DNA from: CAWAQA01 sp963784065
GTDB lineage: Bacteria; Acidobacteriota; Vicinamibacteria; Vicinamibacterales; UBA2999
Reading direction: 5' to 3'
Assembly (NCBI GenBank): GCA_963784065.1
Contig: CAWAQA010000001.1
Span: forward strand, 1 to 64,000
Length of the DNA: 64,000 bases
Of this stretch, positions 43,898 through 54,242 are shown piece by piece. The translations under genes and the position numbers were made by a program. Position 1 is the first letter of the stretch; each line of letters begins with the position of its first letter. Under the pieces are notes generated by a model. That model was not told the DNA's origin, did not search any database, and saw only the letters and a list, made by a program, of their open reading frames with translations.

Positions 43898-44626
43898 TCA
43901 GGCAACGATCTCATCGAAGGTGCGAACGACGCGATACGTGTCGCCCGTCTGGGGGGCGTTGCCGGGCCGCACGCACAGCAACACGTCACACCCGGCGTCG
44001 CGCGCCGCATCGAGCTCCGCGGTGATGTCAGACACGAACAACATGTCGCCGGTCACGCACCCGAGCTCGCGCGCAATTCGGCGGTAGCTGTCCGCGGATC
44101 TTTTCGGCCCGACGGCCGTGTCGAAAAAGCGGGCGACGAGGCCGGTCAGATCACCCTATGCCGTCGTTCCCAGCACGAGACGCTGTGCCTGCTCGCTGCC
44201 CGACGAGTAGATGGCCACGGAGAGGCCGGCGTCGCGCCATCGCCGTAATGCCGGCGGCACGTCGGGGAACACATCGCCTTTGAGTCTGCCGTCGCGAAAC
44301 CCGCGCTCCCAGATCTGGCCCTGCAGCCGCTTCAGGCCAGGCGCCTTGCGATCGCGATCCATCTGCCATTCGACGAACGCGGCGACCTGCTGGTATTCCG
44401 ATTCGCGCCAGGCCGGCGGCTTCTCGCCTCGAGACACTTCTTCCGCGTGATCGTGCCGCAGCTCTTGCAGCGCGTCCTGCAGCGCGGGGCTTCCCGCACG
44501 AGTCGCCAGGTAATCACGCAGGTGTGCGCGTGCGAACGGAAAGAGGACCTCGTAGGCAAACGCGATCGGCGCGATCGTGCCCTCGATGTCGAGGACGATC
44601 GCGCGAAGGCGCCCGCGACCCGCCAA
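43898..44626 (-). CDS. mtnC: Enolase-phosphatase E1 (one frameshift)
   Basis: HAD-family enzyme of methionine salvage: it enolises and dephosphorylates 2,3-diketo-5-methylthiopentyl-1-phosphate to acireductone. The start is probably the TTG at 44626, 2 bases after the mtnD stop. Nucleophile motif IVLDIEGTIAPIAFAYEVLF, then FPDVPPALRRWRDAGLSVAI and YSSGSEQAQRLVLG (motif II Ser). The frame breaks near 44155 and resumes with LTGLVARFFDTAVGPKRSAD, FVSDITAELDAARDAGCDVL and the end TFDEIVA. About 242 residues, normal. Third gene of the mtnBDC operon. Confidence 0.9.
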
Positions 44627-44628
44627 CG

Positions 44629-45201
44629 TCAGGCGCCGGCGGCCGGCTGCAACGGCGGGAAGTACGCCGGCCCGAAGCACACCGGCTGAAACGCACGGTC
44701 GACGCCGCTTTGCGTGTAATGCGGGGTCCAGCCGGATGGATCCTGGAACAGCCGAATCGCCCTGATGCGGCGCTCACCGCACAGATCGAACCAGTGGTGC
44801 GTCCCTCTGGGCACGCGGATGAGATCGCCCGCCTCGACTTCGATCGCGAACACCGGGCCATCCTGTCGATGGATGTGGAACAGACCGCGGCCCTCGACGA
44901 TCAGCCTGACCTCGTCCTCGTCGTGCCAGTGCTCGGTGTTGAACCTGGCCAGCATCCCGTCGAGTCCGGGGGTGTCGAACTTCACGTCGATGACGTCGGC
45001 GGTCACGTAGCCGCCTTGCGCCTTCAACTCGTCGATCTTCACGGCATAGGCCGCCAGCACGAGATCGGCTGCCGCGTCCGGCGCAAGGGCCGGCTCCGGC
45101 AACCAGCGGTCGTATTCGATGCCGCGAGCACCCAGGTAAGCGCGGATGGAGGGGGCATCGGTCAGCGTAGTGTTCTCCTCAGGAATCCTCACAATCGCCA
45201 T
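44629..45201 (-). CDS. mtnD: Acireductone dioxygenase
   Basis: Intact cupin of 190 residues from ATG 45201. Metal ligands are visible: His91 and His93 and Glu97 in HWHDEDE, and His135 in VPRGTHHWFDL. With iron it converts acireductone to the 2-keto acid of methionine plus formate; with nickel it makes an off-pathway product. KFDTPGLDGMLARFNTEHWH and WTPHYTQSGVDRAFQPVCFG are family-specific. It lies between mtnB (28-base gap) and mtnC (2-base gap) in one operon. Confidence 0.92.
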   Translation of the reverse strand: MAIVRIPEENTTLTDAPSIRAYLGARGIEYDRWLPEPALAPDAAADLVLAAYAVKIDELKAQGGYVTADVIDVKFDTPGLDGMLARFNTEHWHDEDEVRLIVEGRGLFHIHRQDGPVFAIEVEAGDLIRVPRGTHHWFDLCGERRIRAIRLFQDPSGWTPHYTQSGVDRAFQPVCFGPAYFPPLQPAAGA

Positions 45202-45229
45202 GACGTCCTCCTCCCAGCCATGAAATCTG

Positions 45230-45898
45230 CTACTCCACCGGTGCGGCAACCATTGTATTTCGGCGGCCCGGCGGCGTGAGCATCAGCGTCCGGCCGGCCA
45301 CCTCGAAGAGAAATTCGAGAATCTCGACGTGACGTTCGGCGTCCGCCAGCGTCGCGCCCCAGGTGTACAGGCCGTGACGGCGCAGCACGAACGAGTGGGC
45401 GGCGGGATTGCGGTCCAGCGAGTCCGCGACGCGACGCGCCAGCCGCACCATGTCCTGATCGTTGTCGACGATCGGCACCCATTCGCGGTGCTCGTGAGAG
45501 GCGACGCCGTCCAGCCCCTTGAGCATCTCGTAGCCTTCGACGCCAAACCCGCTTTCGCCGGCATAAAAATCCGACAGCACCGTCGTCCAGACCGAATGCG
45601 TGTGCAGGATGGCAGCGGCCGCGCGGCGTTTCGCGATCTCGACATGCAGCAGGGCTTCCGCGGACGGCCGGCGCTTCGTGCGGCCGACCGCCGCGCCCCG
45701 ATCGTCACAGAGAAGGATGTGCGCCGGCAGCAGCCCGCCCTTGGGGACGGCGCTCGCGGTGATGGCAAGGCGAAGCGGGTCGCGGGACACGACGGCGCTG
45801 AAGTTGCCGCTGGTGCCGAGCACCCACCCGCGGGCGTAGAAGCGCCGGCCGACGGCTGCGAGCCGCGGAGCGATGCTGGCGAACGTTTCCCGTCGCAT
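45230..45898 (-). CDS. mtnB: Methylthioribulose-1-phosphate dehydratase
   Basis: Class II aldolase-fold zinc enzyme, 222 residues, intact. GWVLGTSGNFSAVVSRDPLR is the phosphate-binding start; Glu81 with LLHVEIAK, His99 and His101 in ILHTHSVWTTV, and the later His in FVLRRHGLYTWGATLADAER form the active site. It dehydrates 5-methylthioribulose-1-phosphate in methionine salvage. ATG at 45898 is chosen because the family starts here. First gene of mtnBDC; the kinase and isomerase genes (mtnK, mtnA) are not in the window. Confidence 0.92.
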   Translation of the reverse strand: MRRETFASIAPRLAAVGRRFYARGWVLGTSGNFSAVVSRDPLRLAITASAVPKGGLLPAHILLCDDRGAAVGRTKRRPSAEALLHVEIAKRRAAAAILHTHSVWTTVLSDFYAGESGFGVEGYEMLKGLDGVASHEHREWVPIVDNDQDMVRLARRVADSLDRNPAAHSFVLRRHGLYTWGATLADAERHVEILEFLFEVAGRTLMLTPPGRRNTMVAAPVE

Positions 45899-46068
45899 GC
45901 AGGATTCTATAACCGTCACAGGACTCGTGCTACACTCCGCGCACTTTCCGGACGCCGGAACCTCACTCTCTTCAGGGACGGCGTCGTGACGACTGGCGGA
46001 CATCGTGCGCGAAGACCCCGCGCGTGTCTCCTCCCGATCATCGTCATACGCGACACGCCGCAGATGTA

Positions 46069-46399
46069 ATGCCCATGCCGCAGTGGAGCACGGACGAGTG
46101 GCAGTATCTCGAGCGCCAGGTCGTCGTCGACCCGCAGGGGCGGCAGTGGTCCATCGGACTGATGGACGTGCTGGGCCAGGCGGGCGATCCCGACATGCCG
46201 CACCGCATGCTCGAGCTCGAGTACGCGTCGGGCCGGTATTTCACGCTCATCTACTCACCAGGCGGTTCGTTGCAGTGGGAACGCGGGTACCCGACGCTCG
46301 CGGAAGCCATGCACGCGCTACGAACGCCTGGTCTCGGCCGTCACCGGCGGCCGCGTGAATCCCGCACAACCCGTGTGCCGTCCAGGTCCGGACGCCTGA
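46069..46399 (+). CDS. Hypothetical protein, about 110 residues (one frameshift)
   Basis: Divergent from mtnB. Start is MPMPQWSTDEWQYLERQVVV (46069); the frame is open from a GTG at 46024. It continues DPQGRQWSIGLMDVLGQAGD, YASGRYFTLIYSPGGSLQWE and RGYPTLAEAMHAL, then after an extra base near 46319 YERLVSAVTGGRVNPAQ, stopping at 46399. Soluble, no signal peptide, no recognised domain. Codon use looks real. Confidence 0.55.
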
Positions 46400-46437
46400 C
46401 GACGTGCGCGGCAACGCGCATCCTGCGTTCGTGATCC

Positions 46438-47265
46438 TCACGCATCGAGCGTGGCCGCGGCGCGCGAGTCGGCCGCAACAGCCTTCATCACCGGCAAGGC
46501 GAACTCGAGGAGTCCGCGAGCGTCGAGTAGAAAGCTGCGCGCATCGCCTACGTAGCCGCCGCGGTTGCTGGCCTGCGCCAGATACGCGTCCACGAGGCGG
46601 GCGAAGAAACGGCCGGGCCAGTTCGGGTGGGCCCCTTCGCTCGAGGTGTCGAACTCCTCCATGCGTCGCCACACGCGCCTGCCGTCTTCGTTGACCGGCA
46701 CCTCGTATCTCGCGACCCGCTTCTCGGGAATATCGACAATGTGCTCGGCGTAGTGGAGGAAGGTCACGGTGTCGTGATCGCAGCCGAGCAGCAGGATCTT
46801 CCCATCCAGCGCCACGAATCGATCGAGCGCCGACCGGTGCCCGAACGCGTAGTCCCAGGGCTGCTCCGAGATCAGGTAGGCCGCCTGCCTCCCCCAGACG
46901 ACGAATCGCGCCACGTGAGGATTGACGGTGGAACCGGGATACGTGCGCAGGAGCTCGACGAGCGCGCCGTTCTCACGCTCGGCTCTCGCCGTGAACGGAT
47001 CGAACGCGGGAAGCTTGTCGGCGAGCTCGCGCTCCTGATCCGGGTGGAGATGTCCGCGGCCGACCTCGTCGTAGTAGGCCGGACAGCTCGCGTACATCAT
47101 CAGCGTGCCGTCAGCGGTCAGGGCATCCTTGAGTGCGAGGTGGATCTGGTCAGGCCCGCCAGCCACCTCGCCGACCGCGCGGACGGAGGCATGCAGCATG
47201 ACCGTATCGCCCGGCGCGACGCCCAGTCCGCGAAAGCCATCCGCCAGTTCCTGTCTCGAGTGCAT
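46438..47265 (-). CDS. AAC(3)-family aminoglycoside N-acetyltransferase-like protein
   Basis: Intact, 275 residues. Family motifs: APGDTVMLHASVRAVGEVAG, HLALKDALTADGTLMMYASC, GALVELLRTYPGSTVNPHVA with RFVVWGRQAAYLI, and FGHRSALDRFVALDGKILLL followed by HYAEHIVDIPEKR. These are the acetyl-CoA and catalytic regions of AAC(3)/YokD proteins, which acetylate aminoglycosides at N-3. Many environmental members have unknown natural substrates, so resistance is not certain. It is 41 bases upstream of... on the same strand as the P-type ATPase, which lies before it in transcription order. Confidence 0.8.
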   Translation of the reverse strand: MHSRQELADGFRGLGVAPGDTVMLHASVRAVGEVAGGPDQIHLALKDALTADGTLMMYASCPAYYDEVGRGHLHPDQERELADKLPAFDPFTARAERENGALVELLRTYPGSTVNPHVARFVVWGRQAAYLISEQPWDYAFGHRSALDRFVALDGKILLLGCDHDTVTFLHYAEHIVDIPEKRVARYEVPVNEDGRRVWRRMEEFDTSSEGAHPNWPGRFFARLVDAYLAQASNRGGYVGDARSFLLDARGLLEFALPVMKAVAADSRAAATLDA

Positions 47266-47306
47266 GGACTCTCGATTGTAGCGGCCCGGGCGAGGACCAC
47301 AGGCGT

Positions 47307-50141
47307 CTAGCGCGATCGTCGTCGCGTGATCAGCTTGCCCAGCTCACGCAGCCACAATACCGAGCTCGCGACGAGGATGCACCGCAGCCAGTCAGCGCCG
47401 GTCAGCGCGACGGTGCCGAAGGCTCGCTGCAGAAAGGGCGCGTACACGACCGCCGCTTGCAGGACGAGCGACAGGCCAATGGCAGCCCACAGCCATGCAT
47501 TGGAGAACAGGCGGTGGAAGGCGCTGTCCTCATCCGATCGCGCGTTGATGACGTTGACGATCTGAAACAGCATCAGCGTCGTGAAGGCCATCGTCTGGGC
47601 GTAGCGCAGGTCGCCTGAGCCCTCGACAAACCCGCCAGGCAGCGACGCATCGAGCACGAACAGCGTGCCGGCGGCCATGATCGCGCCGACGAAGAAGATG
47701 CCGCGCCACATCCGCGGCGTCAGGACGCCTTCGCCAATCGGCCGCGGCTGCTGATGCATCAGGCCTTCGTCGGCCGGATCGACGCCGAGCGCCAGCGCCG
47801 GCGGCCCGTCGGTCACCAGGTTGATCCAGAGGATCTGCGTGGCGAGGAGGGGCAGGACGACCGCGCCACCGCCAGCCTGCAGGCCGATGCGCTCGGCCAG
47901 CACCACACCAACGAACATCGTCAGCACTTCGCCGATGTTGGACGAGAGCAGGTAGCGCAGGAACTTCCGGATGTTCGCAAAGATGGCGCGGCCCTCTTCG
48001 ACGGCGGCGACGATGGACGCGAAGTTGTCGTCGGCGAGCACCATGTCGGCGGCTTCCTTCGAGACGTCGGTCCCCGTGATGCCCATCGCGATGCCGATGT
48101 CGGCCTTCTTCAGCGCCGGCGCGTCGTTCACTCCGTCGCCCGTCATCGCGACCACCGCTCCGGTACGCCGCAGTGCGTCGACGATGCGCAGCTTGTGCTC
48201 GGGGTTGACGCGCGCGTAGACCGAGACCTCGGCGACGGCGCGATCACGCGCCTCCTCGGTGAGCGCCTCGAACTCCGCCCCGGTCATCGCGCGGCCGTCC
48301 CGGGCGATGCCGAGCTCCTGGGCGATGACCGCAGCAGTGCGGGGGTGGTCGCCGGTGATCATGAGCGGCCGTATTCCGGCACCGCGGGCCCGCGCCACGG
48401 CGTCCCGGGCTTCCTCGCGGGGAGGGTCGATCATCGCGATCAGCCCGGCGAACACGAGCTCCTGTTCGACGCTCTCTCCGGCGCGGTCGGCGTGGCCTGC
48501 GAGAGCGGCGGCTGGCAGCGCGCGACTGGCGACACCCAGCGTGCGCAGTGCCTGACCGGCGAGCGTCTCGTTGACTTCCAGGATCTCGGCGCGACGCGCG
48601 GGCGTCAGCGGCCGCCGATCGTCGCCCACCAGCTCGAAGGTGCAGCGGGTCAGCAGCACGTCGGGCGCGCCTTTCGTGAAGAGCATCCCGCGTTGCTGCT
48701 CGGTGTCGTGGTGGATCGTGCTCATCAGCTTGCGCTCGGAAGAGAACGGGATCTCGCCGACACGAGGCAGACGCGCGTCGAGCGCCTCGGGCTGCAGGCC
48801 GGCCTTGCGAGCGGCAACGAGCAGCGCGCCTTCCGTGGGGTCGCCCTGCAGAGTCCACCGGCCATCGCGCTCCTGGACGGCAGCGTTGTTCGCCCGATCG
48901 GCGGCCTCGAGCGCTCGCTCGAGCTCGACCCGAAGGGAGCCGTCGATCGGTCCGCCACCCTCCCGGCTCACCTCTCCTCGTGGCGCATAACCGGATCCGT
49001 CGAACGCGACCCGCCCGCTCGCGGTCACCACGACCCGCACGGTCATCTCGTTCTTGGTGAGCGTGCCTGTCTTGTCGGAGGCAATCACGCTGGCCGAACC
49101 GAGCGTCTCCACGGCAGCGAGGTGCCGCACGATCGCGTTCCGCCGCGCCATGCGTTGCACGCCGATCGAGAGGACAGCCGTCACCACGGCCGGCAGGCCT
49201 TCCGGTACGGCGGCGACGGCAAGGGCCACCCCGAGAATCAGCACGTCGAGGAGTGCGGCCAGTTCCCTGACCTCGTCGACGATGACGATCGTCGCGATCA
49301 TCACGATGGCGATGACGATGACGACGATGCCGAGGAGCTTGCCCGTGCGATCGAGCTCCCGCTGCAGGGGCGTGGGTTCGTCGCGCGTCTCCCGCAGGAG
49401 CCCGGCAATGCGGCCCATCTCGGTCTGCATCCCGGTCGCGGTCACGACCGCCTTGCCGTGCCCGTAGGTCGCCGCGGTGCCGCTGAAGACCATGTTGTGC
49501 CGATCGCCGAGCGCGGGATCGTCCGCGATCGGCGCCGTATCCTTGGCGACTGGCAGGCTCTCGCCGGTCAGCGCCGCCTCGGCAACCTGGAGCGCTGTCG
49601 ATTCGACCAGCCGCGCGTCGGCCGGAATCGTGTCGCCTTCTTCGATGAGGATGACGTCGCCGGGGACCAGATCCGAGGCCGCGAAGCGGCGCCGCTCGCC
49701 GCTGCGGATAACAGCGGCGTGTCCGGCGGACATCGCGCGCAGGGCCGCCACGGCCGCCTCTGCCCGCGATTCCTGGACGTACCCCAGGATGGCGTTGAGC
49801 AGGACGACGGCGAATATCGCGATGGCCTCGTACGGGAGCGCCGTGTCCCTCTCGTACACCCAGAGGCCGACCGAGATGGCGGTCGCCACGAGCAGCAGGA
49901 CAACGAGCACGTCCTCGAACTGGGCCAGAAACCGGCGCCACGCCGGGACCGGCTTCTCCGACGCCAGCTCGTTCGGTCCGTGTTTTTCGAAGCGCGACCG
50001 GGCGTCGTCGTCCGTCAGACCGCGGCGCAGGTCTGTCGCGAGCGCCGCGACGACCTCATCCACGCTCTGCCGATGCGCGCTGTCCGTTGGACGCGCTTCC
50101 TGCGCGGCCACCGCCCCCCCCGCCTGCTTCATCCCGTTCAC
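47307..50141 (-). CDS. P-type Ca2+-transporting ATPase (P2 family)
   Basis: Intact, 944 residues. Cation-ATPase N domain (TDDDARSRFEKHGPNELASE), dephosphorylation motif ALTGESLPV near 190, helix M4 AVAAVPEGLPAVVTAVLSIG with the PEGLP motif of SERCA/PMCA-type Ca2+ pumps, phosphorylation site SDKTGTLTKNEMT (Asp near 353), hinge MTGDGVNDAPALKKADIGIA near 665, and M5-M6 NIGEVLTMFVGVVLAERIGL and ILWINLVTDGPPALALGVDP. Ten helices expected. It exports Ca2+ (or Mn2+) from the cytoplasm. The neighbouring LtrA gene is divergent, 64 bases away. Confidence 0.9.
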   Translation of the reverse strand: MNGMKQAGGAVAAQEARPTDSAHRQSVDEVVAALATDLRRGLTDDDARSRFEKHGPNELASEKPVPAWRRFLAQFEDVLVVLLLVATAISVGLWVYERDTALPYEAIAIFAVVLLNAILGYVQESRAEAAVAALRAMSAGHAAVIRSGERRRFAASDLVPGDVILIEEGDTIPADARLVESTALQVAEAALTGESLPVAKDTAPIADDPALGDRHNMVFSGTAATYGHGKAVVTATGMQTEMGRIAGLLRETRDEPTPLQRELDRTGKLLGIVVIVIAIVMIATIVIVDEVRELAALLDVLILGVALAVAAVPEGLPAVVTAVLSIGVQRMARRNAIVRHLAAVETLGSASVIASDKTGTLTKNEMTVRVVVTASGRVAFDGSGYAPRGEVSREGGGPIDGSLRVELERALEAADRANNAAVQERDGRWTLQGDPTEGALLVAARKAGLQPEALDARLPRVGEIPFSSERKLMSTIHHDTEQQRGMLFTKGAPDVLLTRCTFELVGDDRRPLTPARRAEILEVNETLAGQALRTLGVASRALPAAALAGHADRAGESVEQELVFAGLIAMIDPPREEARDAVARARGAGIRPLMITGDHPRTAAVIAQELGIARDGRAMTGAEFEALTEEARDRAVAEVSVYARVNPEHKLRIVDALRRTGAVVAMTGDGVNDAPALKKADIGIAMGITGTDVSKEAADMVLADDNFASIVAAVEEGRAIFANIRKFLRYLLSSNIGEVLTMFVGVVLAERIGLQAGGGAVVLPLLATQILWINLVTDGPPALALGVDPADEGLMHQQPRPIGEGVLTPRMWRGIFFVGAIMAAGTLFVLDASLPGGFVEGSGDLRYAQTMAFTTLMLFQIVNVINARSDEDSAFHRLFSNAWLWAAIGLSLVLQAAVVYAPFLQRAFGTVALTGADWLRCILVASSVLWLRELGKLITRRRSR

Positions 50142-50205
50142 GAGCCGCCTTCAAGGTATGTCGGGTTCGCGGCGGCGGCAACTCTTCAGATAGGATCGCG
50201 AACCG

Positions 50206-51390
50206 ATGTCCCAACCGTCGATCGCCATCCACGGCGAAGCCACCCGCGGCGCGCGCCTTCACGGGCGCATGACGGCGCGCTCTCCGCACGAGACGCACCG
50301 CACGGCCACACCTCTCGAGCTCTTCTTCGACCTGGTCTTCGTCGTGGCGATCGCGCAGGCGTCCAGCGGCCTGCATCACGCCGTCGCAGAAGGCCACGCG
50401 CTCGAAGGGCTCTTCGGATACCTGATGGTGTTCTTTGCCATCTGGTGGGCCTGGATGAACTTCACCTGGTTCGCGTCGGCGTACGACTGTGACGACGTGC
50501 CCTACCGCCTGGCCGTGTTCGTACAGATCGCCGGGGCGCTGATCATGGCGGCGGGCGTGCCGGCGATGTTCGAGACGCGCACGCCGAACATTGCGACCGT
50601 CAGCGGATATGTGGTGATGCGCATGGCCATGGTCACGCAGTGGCTGCGCGCGGCCGCCTCAGACCCCGCGCATCGAAGCACCGCGCTGCGCTACGCGGCG
50701 GGCATCACGGTCCTCCAGCTGGCATGGGTCGGCATGCTGTGGGTGCCGCACCTGTGGGTTCCGGGATTCCTCGTCTTCGCCGCGCTGGAGGTCCTCGTGC
50801 CCGTGTATGCCGAGCGCGCCGCGGTCACCACGTGGCACCCGCATCACATCGCGGAACGATACGGCCTGCTCACGCTGATCGTGCTGGGCGAATCGATTCT
50901 CGCCGCCACCGTTGCGGTGCAGTCGGCGCTGGCGTCGGGAGAGGCGCTTGCCGCGCTGGCGCCGATCATCATCGGGGGCCTGCTCATCGTCTATGCGATG
51001 TGGTGGATCTACTTCGATCGTCCCGTCCACGACCTGCTGACGAGCCTGCGACGAGGGATCATCTGGGGTTACGGACACTACCTGGTCTTTGCGGCGGCCG
51101 CTGCCGAGGGGGCCGGGCTGGCCGTCGCGGTCGATCAGGCGACGAATCACGCGAAGATCAGCGCCGTCGCCGCCGGGACGGCCGTGGCCATTCCGGTTGC
51201 GGTCTACCTGCTGTGCCTCTGGTTCCTTCACGACAGGCCCGAATACCGGCGGAGTCGACTGCTCGGTCCCCTCGCCGCCGTGTTGGTGCTGCTCACGCCC
51301 TTCACGGGTCACGCGGTGCCGCTGACCGGCGCGATTCTGGCGGCGCTGGTCGGGGTCAAGCTGGTGATGAGGCGAGACGAACGGCCGTAG
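50206..51390 (+). CDS. Low-temperature-requirement A (LtrA) family membrane protein
   Basis: Intact, 394 residues from 50206; an ATG at 50269 (MTARSPHETHRTATPLELFF) is a plausible alternative. The LtrA signature is LELFFDLVFVVAIAQASSGL, then FFAIWWAWMNFTWFASAYDC and PHHIAERYGLLTLIVLGESI. Ten to twelve membrane helices. Named for a Listeria cold-growth phenotype; the molecular function is unknown, a transporter being suspected. No operon partner on this strand. Confidence 0.85.
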   Translation: MSQPSIAIHGEATRGARLHGRMTARSPHETHRTATPLELFFDLVFVVAIAQASSGLHHAVAEGHALEGLFGYLMVFFAIWWAWMNFTWFASAYDCDDVPYRLAVFVQIAGALIMAAGVPAMFETRTPNIATVSGYVVMRMAMVTQWLRAAASDPAHRSTALRYAAGITVLQLAWVGMLWVPHLWVPGFLVFAALEVLVPVYAERAAVTTWHPHHIAERYGLLTLIVLGESILAATVAVQSALASGEALAALAPIIIGGLLIVYAMWWIYFDRPVHDLLTSLRRGIIWGYGHYLVFAAAAAEGAGLAVAVDQATNHAKISAVAAGTAVAIPVAVYLLCLWFLHDRPEYRRSRLLGPLAAVLVLLTPFTGHAVPLTGAILAALVGVKLVMRRDERP

Positions 51391-51430
51391 GCCGGGCGTT
51401 GGGACCCGGCGCGAGGCGGCGTACGTAGGG

Positions 51431-51457
51431 GCCGGCTTCAGCCGGCTTCAGCCGGCC
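51431..51457. repeat. Short REP-like palindromic repeat
   Basis: GCCGGCTTCA occurs twice in tandem followed by GCCGGCC, between the convergent LtrA and TonB-receptor genes. The units can pair as GGCTGAAGCCGG, so it may also act as a bidirectional terminator. Confidence 0.4.
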
Positions 51458-51485
51458 CGGGCGAGCCGCGGTGTCAGAACACGAA

Positions 51486-54118
51486 CTAGAAATTCAAACG
51501 CGTGGCGAGGCCGAACGTCCGCGGCTGGTTCGTCAGGTAGCCGATACGGGCGCGGGTGCCGCGCTCCTGGTCGAATGACAGCAATGCCCGTTCATCGGTG
51601 ACGTTGTTCAGGTACACCGAGACGTCCCAGCGATCGCGACGGACGCCGACGCGCAGGTTGAGGATGTCGTAGGCGGGCAGCTCGGGGTCATACGTGAAGG
51701 TGCTCGCCGTCAGAGGGCGGCCGATCGTGTTGGCCCCGAACGACAGCAGGTCGAGCGTGCCGAGATCCTCGTCGCCGACCTGCGTGAAACGGGAGCCGAT
51801 GTGCTGGAACGTGCCAGTCACGTAGGCCAGCGCCGTCGGCCTGACCTGCCACTGATACGTCGCCGCGGAGGCGAGGTGGAACCTCGGGACGCTGGGCAGC
51901 CGCCGGCCCGCCTCGATGCCCGACACGATGCTGGGGACGCCATTGGCATCGATCGACGTGAGCGTGGAGCGCAGCTCGGAATCGTTGAAGCTCCCGGAGA
52001 TCGCAAAGTCGAAATTGCGGCTCGGCGCGGCCTCGAACTCGACCTCGAATCCCTGGCTGCGGGCTTTCGGCACGTTGAAGATCACGCGTGACGAGCAGGA
52101 GCCGGCGGTGACGGTCGCCTGCAGGTCGTGGATGTCCATGTGGAACACGGAGACGTTGAACGCGCCATTGCCGTTCAGCACCCTCGACTTGACCCCGACC
52201 TCGTAGTTCCAGACCGTCTCGTCCTTCCACGTTTCCCGCCCGCCGAACGTGACGAGGTCCTGGGGCGTGCACAGCGGCACGTTGAGCGGGTCGTTGATGC
52301 CGCCGAGGCGGAACCCGCGCGAGACCTGCGCGTTCAGGTTGGCGGTGCCCGACAGCCTGTAGGTGGCGATCAGGCGCGGCGCGATGCCGTCGGCCTCAGT
52401 GGCGCCGGGCTGCGACACCAGGGAGGTGCCGGTGTTGTCGTTGCCGAAGAGGCCGTCGAAGATCTGCTCCTTGTCCTCGTTGAAGTTGTAGTAACGCAGG
52501 CCGCCCGTCAGGTTCCATTCGTCGGTGAGCGTCAGGGTCCCTTCGCCGAACAGGGCAAACTGATCGAGCTTGTAGCGCAGGTCGGACCAGAACAGGCTGT
52601 CCTTCGGCGCGCGAAGCCCCTGGTGGGAATGCCGGTGAGGTCCTCGAAGCCGATCACGGGCAGGTCCTGGTCGTAGTGTCTGTCCTGCTGGCTGAAAAAT
52701 CCGCCGGCGACCCACTGGATCCGGTTCCGGGCGCCGGCCACGCGCAGTTCCTGCGTCCAGGTCTTGGCGTTCGTCGCGTCGAGGAGCGGCGCGTCCAGCG
52801 TGTAGACGCTCTCCGGCAGGCCGAGACTGCCGCCGGTGATGCTGCCGGTGAGCGTCGTCGCATCGCGGATCACGAGGACGTCACGATAGGCAAATGAGGT
52901 ATTCGACACCAGCGACATCCCGCCGAAGGTGTAGGCGAGGTTCAGGTCGCCGAGAACGAAGTCGTCGGTGAAGTCTTCCTCGAGCTGCGTGAACTGCTGC
53001 CGCTCGCCGAGCGTGACAGCCGGCCGCGTCGTCGTAAACGGATTCGCCAGGATGTTGAAGGCGTCGGCACGGTTCCACCCGTCCGTGCCGACTCTCTGGT
53101 ACACGATTCGCGGCGTGATCGAGAGGCGCTCGCTCGGTGCGATCCTCACGGCCGCGCGCACTCCGGTTCTGAACCCCTCGTTGACGTCCTCCTTCACCGT
53201 CAGGTCCGGCTGGACGGCGTCGATATAGCCGGCGAGGTGTGTGTAATAGGACGCAATGCGCAACGCGGCCTTGTCGCCCAGCGGGACATTGAGGGCCACC
53301 TTGGCGTTGCCGCCGAAACCACCGCCACCGACGATGCTGCCCCCGAGCTCCACCGCCCCGCCCGTGACACCAAGCTGCGGCTGGTTGGTGATGTAGCGGA
53401 CCGTCCCCGACAGCGACCCGGAGCCGAAGAGCGTCCCCTGCGGGCCGCGCAGCACTTCCACGCGATCGGTGTCGAACAGATCGATGTCCGGCGTGAACAG
53501 GGAGAGCGAGATGACCGACTCGTCGAGATACATGCCGACCTGCTCCTTCACGCCCGGCTGATCGCGCACGATCTGACCCGCGGAGACGCCGCGCATCGCA
53601 ACCTGGCTCTGGCCGGGCCCGAGGTTCTGCACGGTGAATCCACCGACGTTCGCCGCGATGCCTTCGATGTCCTCGACGCCGCGGGCGCGCAGGACCTCTT
53701 CTGTGGGCGCCGCGATCGAGAACGGCACGTTGAGCACGGTCGTGTCGCGCTTCAACGCGGTCACGATGATCTCCTCGCTCAACGCCGGCTCCAGCGTGAA
53801 ATCGAGCTGACTCGAGCCGCCGGCGGGCACCTCGATCATCAGCGTCACCCGCCGGAAGCCCGGCAACGACGCGGTCACGCTGTTGCCGCCCGGCGGCAAG
53901 GCGAGGGAGAAACTACCGTCGATGGCGGTGGTTGTGGTCTCGGATCTGTTTCCGGCCTGATTCGTGGCGTTGACGGTCACGCCGGGAACGCCCGCCCCCG
54001 TCGTGTCGCGCACCACGCCGTTGATCTTCCCGTCCTGACCCTGGGCCGACGCCGGGGCGCCGCACATGAGCGCAATCAACGCGCTCGCGAGCACGAGCGG
54101 CTTCTGCCGGAGATTCAT
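51486..54118 (-). CDS. TonB-dependent receptor with N-terminal carboxypeptidase-regulatory domain (one frameshift)
   Basis: About 877 residues. Signal peptide (MNLRQKPLVLASALIALMCG), CarboxypepD_reg domain (INGVVRDTTGAGVPGVTVNA, DGSFSLALPPGGNSVTASLP), plug with EEIIVTALKRDTTVLNVPFS, GQSQVAMRGVSAGQIVRDQP and DRVEVLRGPQGTLFGSGSLS. Barrel to IGYLTNQPRTFGLATRLNF at 51486. One shift near 52615. The plug resembles the sphingomonad/proteobacterial group of receptors for plant and siderophore compounds; the ligand cannot be deduced. It stands alone on this strand. Confidence 0.85.
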
Positions 54119-54242
54119 GGTTGAGCCTCCTTGGGCTCCTGCTTCAGACGCTGCAGGGGCAAGGTTGTCACGTCCTGAGAAAGGCGAACCGCACGTGGTC
54201 CGCGTGACATCGATGAAAAAAATGATCCGGTGCGAGGGCGCA

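Noticed and set aside
47754..50492. Long plus-strand open frame opposite the P-type ATPase
   Set aside because: Composition is His- and Arg-rich and unstructured; the minus strand holds an intact ATPase with all motifs.
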